Below, piece by piece: positions 44,100 to 54,519 of a DNA stretch of 64,000 nt (the stretch's first letter is position 1; the number at the start of each line of letters is the position of its first letter). The stretch is from Lithospermum erythrorhizon (Eukaryota; Streptophyta; Magnoliopsida; Boraginales; Boraginaceae), in assembly GCA_019722365.1 (NCBI GenBank), contig JADFUC010002051.1:372001-436000 (forward strand). Reading direction: 5' to 3'. The translations under genes and the position numbers were made by a program. The notes under the pieces are model-generated. The model made no database searches and had not been told where the DNA came from. It worked only from the letters and a program-made list of their open reading frames with translations.

Positions 44100-44937
44100 T
44101 CAGAGAGATATAGCTGCACTTGAAGAGGAGAACAAAGGGATAATAGAAACAAGAATGCATACTTTAAATTTAAGTTTTGATGAGAATAATGTAATGATTG
44201 GATCAAAGTTGAATGGATTTAGAGGAGTTCTTCAAGCAATGAGAAACATTAGCTCTTTATTTTTTTGTAATTTTATTAAGTGGATTAGTATACTGTATGC
44301 CTGAGACATGTTTTAACAATCAAACAAGAATCTTTGAAGGAAATATGATTCCTGGTTCTACTATCATGGTAGCAACATCAAGATTGCATCAAATAGTAGC
44401 AGATGAGATAAACCACATTGGAGGGCAACCAAGAATATGTTAGCACAAGTAAGTTTTTTTTTTTTTCATCATTTCATTTTAAGTAAGGTTTTACTAGGCT
44501 AAACAGGGAAGGAGCTGGGAAACAAAATAAGGAAGCTATGACTATATATAGAAATACAATGAGCTAGGGCCTTAATTCCTAACAAACTTTCTAATGATGC
44601 TTCACACATCTGGCAAGGAATCATCAAGCAGGACCACTTTGATTTTGTGGTCCCAGGATTCTGTTGGTCAAGTGTCCTGTCCTCTCTTTCTCATGACAGA
44701 ATACTTCTATATGAATTCCAGATGGCGAAAGCAGCCATCGAGGATATGAAAGGGGAACCGGAAAGAGCTGTGGAGTATGGAACAGAAGTTGATGTACATG
44801 AGAAGAGTGAAAATTTGAGTAATTGTTTCAGTATGTTGAGGTATGGTGCTGAAGGAATTATTGGACAACTTGATGATCTCTTTGATGAAATAGTTGAAAG
44901 TAGGAAGAAGCTATTGGACATGTGTACTCTTAGGTGA
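44100..44937 (+). pseudogene. BPS1-like protein, broken 3' portion (tentative)
   Basis: Plus-strand segments in order are [20 protein letters not shown] and [14 protein letters not shown] (44105-44260), a hydrophobic [15 protein letters not shown] after a frame change in a T run near 44263, GSTIMVATSRLHQIVADEIN (44355-44420), then ILLYEFQMAKAAIEDMKGE and AEGIIGQLDDLFDEIVESR, ending KKLLDMCTLR (44701-44937). The coiled-coil-like end with 'GQLDDxFDEIVExRKKLLD' and the preceding hydrophobic stretch resemble BPS1/BYPASS-type plant proteins, which control a root-derived signal. About 250 bp of unrelated sequence separates 44443 from 44701 and could be an intron. The frameshift, and an N-terminus not found upstream, argue for a pseudogene. 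Confidence 0.45.
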
Positions 44938-45672
44938 TCAATTGACTAGTTAGCTAGGTGGGATTATTCTTGAACTTCCAAGATTACCTTTTGAACATCT
45001 TCTTTGTGTTTCCTATTGAAGACTCTAGTGTCTTGCTAAGCAAAAAATAACTCTCTTATCTCTTCTTATCTAAAGATAATGAATTATTTCCTTACATACA
45101 CTCCTTCAAAGTTGATTTTCATTTTCTTGAAAAATGTATGGGCATAATGTTCAAATAGAAAAATAAAACCTCTGCACATTGCAATAGACAAATGTAATTC
45201 AGTAATTCATATTATCTCCAAAGTGATGGTCAAACAGAAAGAATTAATCAATGTTTAGAGACTCCACATTTTCCAGCTAGTTCTTACTTGAGTAGTGAAG
45301 TACACAAAAAGAGAATGAGATCAAACATTTTGACATCAAAGTACAAAATTGGATAACAGAATTAGATTGTGAAGTATAACAGAATTGGAAGATACTGCAA
45401 GTACAGAAAGAGAATTCACACGGTTTGCTATCACCTAAATTTGTTATTTACATAAGCATCTTATGAGCATTTACATTTTAGAAATTAGAATTGTAATTTT
45501 CCCTTCTTGTTCTTCTTCTAATCTTTTCCCTGCAACTCCCCTCTTCTGACCTCTTCCTCCTCCTGCTGTTCCCTTTCTGCAGCATCCTTACGTTGCGTAT
45601 GTTCTCCAATTTCTTGTCTTTCTTTCCTCTAGTTTCATTTTTTCTTGATAAATTTAATACTATTGTCTGGCA
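44938..45672. other. Intergenic DNA with a gypsy relic
   Basis: No gene is supported except the short retrotransposon relic listed at 45210-45263. A pyrimidine-rich stretch at 45500-45590 precedes the NPF pseudogene and might be part of its 5' region. Confidence 0.4.
45210..45263 (+). pseudogene. Ty3/gypsy integrase relic
   Basis: The plus-strand frame reads YYLQSDGQTERINQCLET, matching the highly conserved 'YHPQSDGQTExxNRxLE' segment of gypsy integrases. Nothing else of the element is readable on either side. The relic is only about 50 bp. Confidence 0.7.
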
Positions 45673-48564
45673 GGTGGATTAAGAAGCACTTCAGACGCTA
45701 TGTGCTCATCACCAAGGCTACTCCCTTCATATTTGGTATGCATATTTGTTCTTACAAATTAATAAAGGTTACATGCAGAAAGTATAAGCTTGTACCCAAT
45801 CAAATTGAAATGTAGCTGTGTAGGTAACATATATGAACTAATTAAGGAGTACTAATCAAAGTAAGTAATTTCACGATCAAAGTTGCTGTAGAGACATGCA
45901 AGAAAATATATTCCCTCCGTTTGTTTTTCTTAGTTGTCGTTTAGCCATTTGCACATAGTTGTCGTTAGTTTTGATAATTGGTTATTTTAATGTGCAAAAA
46001 GTTAATACCATTGAATCTATTCTTTTGTTTGAAAAATGAAATTTGGTCAGGTCTTATCCTATGTTATAGCCTAGCAGAACATGCAGTTGTTTCTACCTTG
46101 ATCAACCATCTTACTGAAACATAGGGGCAAAGTGTAGCTAAGGCTGCAATCATAGTTAACATTGTTGAAGGTTCGACGGCTGTTTTGCTGCTGCCTGCTG
46201 CACATTTATCTGATTCTTATTTGGGATACTTTCTTGGAGTCTTATGCTTCGACACTATCTATATATATATAAGTATTCCAATGTTCACTTTTGTTATTCT
46301 TGTTGTTTTTACATTTTAATTTTGGAAACAAATTTTTGAATGTCAACCGGTCAATTTCTCTTAAAGTTAGTTGAATTATTCCGATTTAATTTTATTGAAG
46401 TAGCTTAAATGAAAATAAAATACGAGTAAATAGAGTCAGTTACACGTACACAAGTCTAACGAAGCCCGAGCTAAAGATAGTTTAACTCAACTTGGAGACT
46501 AATCTAAGTCATAGGCTCGGGTTAGCTTAGTTAATTAGTTGTCGATCTTCATATATTCACTAAATTTCATATTGCCCCTTATAGTTTGCGCATCTCATCA
46601 ATCTGTCCCTTGTAACCTCTCCTGTCAAGTTGCCTCCTAAAGGTTTATTCCTGCCAATTTCATTGTCAGTTATGTGAGTTAGTAAGTTTTTTGTAGGGGC
46701 TAATCCTCACAAGGTTCTTAGAGTATTCAGAAAGGGAAAGTATTTCCGAACTGTGTATCAGTCTAGTGCTTATGACTATAGGTAGAGCTGCAGAAATCCC
46801 ACTACGGGTTTTGATGGAGGCCAAATAAGGGAACGAGAAAAGAAAACATCACAAGTAACCAGTGACGCCATTCAATTACAAGCGTTGGAGGAGGATAGGA
46901 GTAGGCAGCAAGAGGAGACTGATGCTCAAGAACAACGAATCCAAGATCGAAACGAGATATGGTGGTATTGCCCGTGGACTATAGGTGCTGTAAGTGTTAT
47001 TTTCTGGGAAACTAGAGGGATTCAGTACACTCTACTGTCAACTGTGATGGCTGTGGGTTTGCTATGGTTTTGGTCAGGCGAGATCTTTCATTTTTACGTT
47101 CACAATCCCGTTAGGAGCCCCTTAACCAAGGTGTATTATGTCATTAAAGCTGCAATATTGAAACGACATTATCAATATCCAGAGGTGGCAGATCAATTTC
47201 TAAACAAAGAGAATCAGCATGTACCTCTGTTGCCTGATCGTCTCTTCCTGCGGTATGTTAATCATTAGGCTCCCTTTTAAACTTATCTTTTGTGCTATAT
47301 TAGAGGTATTGTGATTTTTAAGCAAGTTAACCTTTTGTGATTATGATGCAACTTAATGGCTAAGTTTCTGATTGAATGATAGGTGGTTAGATAAATCTGC
47401 TACTATCGACAGTGATACTACATTCAGTATAAACAATGTGCAACAACATGAAGAGGAAACAAAACAAATAGATGTTGCAGATGTGGAGGAAGTGAAGTTC
47501 TTTTTGATGATGGCCACTATGTTGTCGGTCATGCTGATTTACGGTCTAATTTAAGCTTTGGGTAGCACTTTCTTCTTAGAGCAAGCTACCAGTATAGATG
47601 AAGATTCCGATGTTAGAATTTTTTCATGATTATCAAGAGCATTACAGGCACCGTTGCACACCTTTTGTGGCCTGATCGACTCTTTAAAAATCGTCGAGCT
47701 ACAATCCTTCTCAAAATTGGCATTGGAATGATGTGTTCTCTATTATGTTGCCTAAGCGCTTACGCGGTTCACGTTCATAACATGCACTTGGAGAAATATA
47801 TGAATGTCTTTTGGCTAACCCCTCAGTTCATATTTCTTGGCCTTATGAAAGGACTAGCTGAAGGTGGAATTGATGATCTATTAACAGATCAAGTTTCTGA
47901 ATCAATGAGAATCTATGGTAAAACCATTGTTGAATTCGTTAAAGGCGTGGCGAAGTTTCTCTGTATACTGCTTATCTATTGTTTCAGAATTTGGTTTTCG
48001 GATGATCTCAGGCAGAGCCGATTGGACAAGTACTATGGACTACTATGTATATGTGGTGCTGGGAACATACTTCTGTACAGGTTTGTGATGCAAGTTTATG
48101 TAGAACAACCACCTCAAACAGAAGAGAGCATTTCAGGCAAATCCAACAGTCGGAATTGTTTGCCCATATCCATCCGTTCATGGCGACGACTACAAAGAAA
48201 TTCATCATCCCTAAGGCAGCGTCCAGTGAAGAATACTAATGCCGAAGAGACTCATCCAGGGAATCATCCTACTGGGCAAGCACGATTGAACGATATCAAC
48301 CAGAGGTCAAGTAACGCTTCGCCAATCCATGAAGAACAATCAAATGATGTGCCAGATGACAGGAATGTGAGTGGACATAATTTTGGCCATCATATAATTG
48401 GAACTTGTGGAGATCATGAGCAAGATATAGAGGGAGACTATGTTACTGAATCAACAACCTCAGCTTTACTGACACGTCGGAGCTTTTACAGGAGATCATC
48501 GTCCGAGAAGAATGCAAGGGAGGAAAACAAAAACAAGAGTCTAAAAAGATCATTCACTGCTTGA
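45673..48564 (+). pseudogene. NRT1/PTR-family (NPF) transporter pseudogene
   Basis: Exon-like pieces follow NPF order: WIKKHFRRYVLITKATPFIF (45674-45735); LILCYSLAEHAVVSTLINHL and, after an in-frame TAG, VAKAAIIVNIVEGSTAVLLL then LSDSYLGYFLG (46051-46270); a piece with GRAAEIPLRVLMEA (46770-46815), read in a different frame from its neighbours; WWYCPWTIGAVSVIFWETRG and NPVRSPLTKVYYVIKAAILK (46960-47160). LPDRLFLR at 47255 splices at GTATGT to WLDKSATIDSD (47382), a standard NPF junction. VEEVKFFLMMATMLS is followed by TAA at 47552. After a frame change in a T run near 47620, a 312-residue frame carries WLTPQFIFLGLMKGLAEGGI and SESMRIYGK, the C-terminal helices, and a long Ser/Arg tail. NPF proteins (12 helices, about 550-600 residues) move nitrate, peptides or hormones with protons. 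Two stops and about three frame breaks make this copy inactive, unless they are assembly errors. Confidence 0.85.
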
Positions 48565-49265
48565 TTGAACCAGGAATACTGGAAAATATATGCTATTATT
48601 GTTGGAGTTTAAAACTCAAATTAGCCGTTTTGTTTTATGTTGAATAAGTTAATGGTCATTCATGATCATGTCTTTAGTCATTATCTCAAGTAGTTATTCT
48701 GGTGTGTTAGTGGGTTAGTGAATCCTTAAAAGTAGGACATTTCAGTTTTAGTTTTAGCTATAAATAAAGTCCTGTAAATACTACTTTTAAATCAATTAAA
48801 TCAATATTATTTCTCCAATATACTCAGTATATTTCATAGTCTTGTTATTCTTTTTGAGTTCTGCAGTTGGGAATTCAATCACTTATCATTCCTGCAATTA
48901 TTGAACCTATATCTCTCTCCATGATTCAACTTTCAGGTTTAACAATTCTTGTAGGGAATATGTGGTTAATTATTCCTATCGTTTCTGATGTATGACTAAA
49001 TCTTATCATATATGAGTGAATGCCTAAATCTTGATTATGATTGAACCAGGAAGTGGTCAGCAACAAAACAAGTCCAATTCAACTATCAACAATAGTAGTT
49101 ATTATAAATTGACACTCCCATCTCATAAAATAATTATATATATTTTTTATGGTTAAAATTAATGAAATGTGTATGTTTTTGGAAATAATTGGATATTTTA
49201 TCATTGAAAGCTAAATTGCATGTCACTAGTCACTACTAGGAAGTAATCTCTTTGAATCTTTTTAA
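48565..49265. other. AT-rich intergenic DNA
   Basis: Nothing supported. The first few hundred bases are probably the former 3' flank of the NPF gene. Confidence 0.5.
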
Positions 49266-49369
49266 TTTATGGCCGTTTATTTTCAAGGATTTGAAGGCAC
49301 AAATTTCTTTCCATTTTACCTTCAAATGAAAGATAACATACATTCTGGCTTGTTACCATGAGCGCGCAT

Positions 49370-49760
49370 AACATACATACACTCGATCAGGTTTTAAATT
49401 TTTTGTTGGCCACCAACTACGCATTTAATTCATTGACTCATGCCACACTGTAATTTACAAGATAAATGCATTCGGTGTGTACCCCAAAGTTACATCGAGC
49501 GCAAGCATAACATACACTCGTACTTTTAACTTCTTTTTGGGAACTTAGCGAGCCTATGACCCAAGGGCTACACTAGACTTACAAGATAGTGTAATGCGTG
49601 TACCAAGTTACGCTGAGTGTACGAACATACACCTCGTACTTTTAACTTCCTTTTTGGGGACTCAAATAGTTTACGACTCATACACTAGACTTACAAGATA
49701 GTGCATGCGGTGTGTCCTCAAAGTTACATGGAGTGTGCGTAACATACACTCGGTTGTTTT
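49370..49760 (-). repeat. Subterminal tandem array, unit about 118 bp (copy 2)
   Basis: ACATACACTCG (reverse complement of CGAGTGTATGT) occurs near 49378, 49512, 49628 and 49742. It alternates with CTTTTAACTTCTTTTT, GCCTATGACYC, ACACTAGACTTACAAGATAG and GGTGTGT/TGCGTGT segments. This is the mirror of the array at 17290-17725. Confidence 0.8.
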
Positions 49761-50249
49761 ATCCTGATATTTGGTGAAAATCAACACAAACAATTTTTAC
49801 GTGGAAAACCTCTTCGGTGTGAAGAATAAAAACCACGGGACTTTTTAAGGAGTCCACCCTAACTTATCTTATTATAATAATTGAGATACAATAAGTCTAT
49901 TAATACATGAAACAAAATACTACATACATCACTAGAAAAATGAAACAAGACAAAACAAATGAAACAAGACAACATATTATTTCGTATCCTCTATCTTCTG
50001 CTTGCACCCATGATTCCATTGAAAAGGTCCATCCTAGCTTTATAACGTGCAATCAAGTTGTCGACACTATGATCATGATGAGCCTCCCAGAAAAGTGATG
50101 GACTAGGAATAGAAAAATCGATATCCTCGATCATATGAAACTGTAATAGAACAATAAGTTAAAAGAATAATAAGTATCATAGAAAAAATATTTTAAAAAA
50201 TTAATATGATCATACCAATATAAATGGGAACCACGAGACGCGGTCCTAT

Positions 50250-51231
50250 CAAGCGAAATCAACGAATTGATTTAATTTATTACGCCTGCGACAATTGCGC
50301 ATCAATTCATTTAGCAAATTGGTTAAATGTGATTATCGAACTTATGTTCAACTTAGTAATTGTATATTACTAGTGTGGGTTCTCAGCTTATAATTTAAGC
50401 GGTTATGAAATGATCAAGGATCTTAATTATTATTCATCGTTATAATAATAGTAATTGGTCAATTATTATTATTATACAACTTACTATTATTTGAGCATGT
50501 ATATCACACACATACAAGAATCGCTGGAAGTTATATTTCATGGATTTAAATTAAAGAGACTGTATAATTGAGAATGTATTTCCTATCATGCTGTTCTAAG
50601 CATTTTATGGTAATATCGATTGAACAAATAGAATCAATTAAATATTTAATTGGTTCGAGTAATTTAGTATTTAATAATAACTTGAAAGATTGATATCGAC
50701 TCATTACTATTTAATTTTCGTTTAATTAAATAGTTCAACTTCATTAGCAACTCATTAGTGTCTTAACGAACTAATGTAGCTAATCACTGCTCTAATATTT
50801 AATCTGCCGTTTATCTGGCCGTTTTAACTCTAAATTTCTATATAAGTGTGCTTTAGGTTTAAGACATAATAAGAATAATAATTTCATTAAAAACCCTAAA
50901 GCCAATTCCCCCAAATGATTTTCTCCTGTGAAAATTCTGGATTTTTGTTTTGTTCAACCTGTTTACTAGCATAAACTGCTTCGATTCAACCTCTCCTCGA
51001 CGCTGATCAACTGTAGATATCATACTATCGATATTACAACAAGGAGTCAGGAAGTCAAATCACGTATGGAATTTGAAGTGTGGATTTATTGGGCGAATTT
51101 ACTCCTCCTGCATCAGTGACTGCTATTTATATATTGTATTATGTGTATTTTAAATAATGTAGCAAGCACTTTAAGGATCCCCTGGATCTATGGATTTGTA
51201 TTTATACTCATATATCCAGAGTTTTCCATCA
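50250..51231 (+). repeat. Solo LTR of the same copia family
   Basis: It is about 980 bp. It shares landmarks in order with the LTRs at 7927 and 15580: TTATTACGCCTGCGACAATTG, TTGGTTAAATGTGATTA, AATAGTAATTGGTCAATTAT, ATATCACACACATA, TTTCTATATAAG (TATA box 50839-50846) and an end TTTTCCATCA. Flanks CCTAT (50245-50249) and CCTAA (51232-51236) look like a 5-bp target duplication with one change. It is in window-plus orientation, opposite to the transposon that holds it. No internal region is present. Confidence 0.8.
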
Positions 51232-51239
51232 CCTAACAC

Positions 51240-51808
51240 CGCCTACGCTGCTGGAGCATGGTATTCATCGCGATACAGTAGAGGTTGATTTCCATGTAGT
51301 CCATAATGAGACAAACACAATATTGTACCGAGTAGCAATAACTTGTCCTACTTCCTCGTGCGATATCCAATTATCTAGTAGGGCAAATCCATCACCATAG
51401 CGAGAAATTTAGTTATCAAAGTAGTTAAGCATCTATCCCATGTGGGCTATCATAAAGGGTCCGATTGCCAGATAGTTTCTAAAGACACTCTCAGTTTTCA
51501 CTGGAGACCACTTATTCTCATTGCCATAAATTTGGAGTGCTACTACTTTATACCGTCAATTTCTATCTTTTTTCACATCATTAAATCCATGAACAAAGGG
51601 GATAATAAAAGCTAGCAAATCAAGATTGTAGCAAAGAAAGTGGTAGAGTATAAAGTTGAATAATTTTTACCAATTTACCACACGCCCACGATCGATCAAA
51701 CTCCTCCTCTAACGTTACTCTGAGATCGCAAAGTGGAAAGTGACGCAGAGTTTTGTGAGTTGTAGGAGTGTATGGCTCAATGGGCGAAGCATTTGAATTT
51801 GGATCCAA
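51240..51808 (-). pseudogene. OTU-like cysteine protease gene of the transposon (copy 2)
   Basis: The minus-strand frame opens MDPNSNASPIEPYTP at 51808, then gives FVHGFND (near 51590), ALQIYGNENKW, VFRNYLAIGPFM and ISRYGDGFALLDNWISHEEV (near 51400), GQVIATRYNIVFVSLW and YRDEYHAPAA, then a stop before AVLG at 51240. The order and spacing match OTU-domain proteins carried by plant Mutator-like elements. At the expected catalytic D-G-N-C site the frame reads D-R-N-stop (near 51575), so the nucleophilic Cys codon has become TGA. Several frame changes also occur. The protein is inactive; the OTU label is by motif memory, not by search. Confidence 0.5.
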
Positions 51809-52100
51809 TCGACACGGACTAAATTAGATGAAGCAATTAATGAACATCTAGATGTAGAATCGAAGGATGCATGCTTGAAACTCCATAACTTATCGCAAGG
51901 CGCTTATAATTTACACATTTACATAAATACTTAAATTCATGAAAACTAACTCAATATATAAGATTCTAAGTACTTAGACATTTGAGTGCATGTAATATGG
52001 CCTCGCTATAATTTTGAGTGCATGTTTCGTACACTCGATAAGGATAAAATGGGCAAAATCTTTGGGTTGGAAACTTTTAACGTGGAAAAATATGCACCCT

Positions 52101-54519
52101 TAATTTATGTTTTTGCATGTCTAGACTAGTTTTTTAAGATAAATAAATTTTTAGTTATAAAATATTATAAAAAAAAATTAGATCAATAACTTTTACATAT
52201 CATGTGATAATGACATTCGACTTTTAGTATAACAATAAACGAAAAATAACAAAAGAGTTGAATGCATAATAAAAATACCGAGTATAAAAATCATTGTCCA
52301 AACAATATTCTAAATATATTTTATTGAAAATTATAATAATATCAATTATATTTATTTGAGTTAAGATAGATATTCAAACTGGATGAAATATCGCGTCGCT
52401 AAGTGCTAACTATTACCTATCTATCTATATCTATATATCTTCTAAAAGTGTTAATCAAAGAATGGTTTCTTTCTTTTGTAAATAATTAAAATACCCTACA
52501 TAAAAGCTATTTCATTTCAAGCGCATTCAATTTACTTAATTAAATGTAATTAATATATCGCTTTGTTTACTAATTTTGATATTTTTTTAATTTTTATGTA
52601 AATGATTAACAATTAATAAAGTATCATGAAAGGATACGTAGTTTTACATTTCCTTCAATTTTTAAGGTAAAAATTAAATAATTCAAGCAAGATATCACGA
52701 TGTAATTGGGCCGTGACGTACATACATGAATTTTTATATAAAAGATTAAATAGAATTGGGCATGATTTTGCAGCTTACATGAAGTTGATCATTTCTTCAA
52801 TTTTTATGTAATGGATTAAATAGAATTAAGTATTCCCTTCAATCCATTTTAATTGATTTTCACATATGTAGATAAATTGACATTTAATAACTCTTAATTA
52901 TATTATTAAAATAATTAAAATTAATATGAAAGATTTTTAAAAGCATTTAATTCAATTATATATATAAATTTTATATTTTTAGAATAAGGAATAATTAATA
53001 ATTGATGGTCAAAGCTCAATTTCAAAAAAATAAACGACAACTAAAGCGAATTGTAGGGAAAGAGTGATGCAGTTTACATGAATTTTAACATTTTCAACTT
53101 TTACGCAAAGAATTAAATATACTCAGTTAAGGTATCATGCGAGGGCATGGATTTTTGCGTAAATGATTAAATGTATCAAGTAAGCTTATCATGAGTTAAG
53201 TACGAATTTTATCAATTTTTCAATTTTATGTGAATTATTAAATAGAATTAAACAAAGTATCAGCGGGAGTTACATTACCTTTATAATTATTTAATTTTAT
53301 GTAAATTCAATATCGGGTTTATATAAATATAGGACATATAGCATCCAAATATTTTACTTTAGAGCAAAATATACTAAATATTTTAATAAGAGAATAATAA
53401 AATATTAAATTTTAATACCAATAAAAACTAAGTCATTAAAAATCCATTTAAGTATAATTAACAAGCGATCATCGTGTTTCGCATGAATTTTATAATTTCT
53501 TTATTTTTATGTAAACTAAATATTTAAGACATACTTAATATGTAACATCCGAATACGCAAAATAAAAAAAATTATATCAGAATCTCAAGTTGAACAATAC
53601 ATGTTTGATTATATACATTAGAACAAAGATATGACTAAATATATTTTATATTGATTTAGACTGATGAATAAATATAATAATATATTTATGTATTCTACTT
53701 TATTGTAATTATAACTCATTAAAATGTTTAAAGTTACATGACTTTCACTATTTCACCTTTTGAGGTAATTATAAAGAAACTAATGATAATTAAATAATTA
53801 AAATTAATAATTGTATTTATGTATTTACATCATTGTAGTTATAACTCGTTAAAATACTTGAAAGTTAAGCATTGGCCCATTATTTCACCATTCGGTAATT
53901 ACATATTATTTGTTCTATAAATAACCAATTATTTTATAAGTAGGGATACACAATTTCAACACCAAAGAAACGATATCAACTTTTATTCAAGCTTTCTGGT
54001 GACAAGCTATATCAAGCAGCTTATTTACGAAATTTATATAAAATCACCCATAGAAAGTTTCCAATGATATTTATTCTAATTTAACTCTAACAATATTTCC
54101 AACCACTAATAATTTTATAGAATTTATCAAATACCATATCTATTTTTTGATACTTCGATCAAATTATATTATCAATAAATTATTGTACTGTTTGACATTT
54201 TTCAGTAAACAAAACATTGATTATAGTTTGATGTTTATTTGATTAATTTTGTTATACTAAGATTTAAATATCGACGTTATTATACGTGAATCAAGAGTAC
54301 GTAAATATTTTTATTTTAAGATTATCCACGTGTAGTGTTTTATTATCACAGGGGTGCCTATCAGATTTATTATGGAACAAAGAATTAAGGAATCTGAAGC
54401 TTGTTTTAATTTCCACCAACCCTTTTGGGAAATTATTTTTTTAGTGACGCAACTACCAACTGATCCCAAACCTCCACTTCCACTTACCATTTTCACCTTT
54501 TTTTTCTTTGCTTCAAAGA
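52101..54519. other. AT-rich intergenic DNA upstream of the NFD4-like gene
   Basis: No coding region is supported. 52830-53065 looks like a decayed Stowaway-type MITE (CCCTTCAATCCATTTTAATT at one end, AATTGTAGGGAAAGAGTGAT at the other). Several short ATTTTTATGTAAATGATTAA-type words repeat loosely between 52500 and 53500. The promoter of the next gene must lie in the last few hundred bases, but I see no clear TATA box. Confidence 0.5.

Larger units (their letters stand above)
49270..52100 (-). mobile_element. Shortened, inverted second copy of the OTU-bearing DNA transposon
   Basis: Read on the minus strand, this copy follows the same order as the element at 3.87-17.8 kb: the 5' end at about 52.10-52.02 kb (GGGTGCATAT, AAGATTTTG, ATCGAGTGTACG), a single CTTATATATTGAGTTAG segment (51.96-51.91 kb), the OTU-like gene (51808 downward), its last exon and intron (50.24-49.90 kb), the array of about 118 bp (49760-49370), and the 3' end near 49.27 kb. 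It lacks the 470-bp tandem repeat and the mobile-domain-like gene, so without its solo LTR it is about 1.85 kb against about 5.3 kb. A solo copia LTR is inserted at 50250-51231. The two copies lie in opposite orientation about 32 kb apart. The ends are approximate. Confidence 0.65.

Noticed and set aside
45911..46010. Stowaway-like MITE end (TTCCCTCCGTTTGTTTTTC)
   Set aside because: Only one end is recognisable, so no element can be delimited.
48008..48239. Opposite-strand and shifted frames
   Set aside because: They are shadows of the C-terminal NPF frame.
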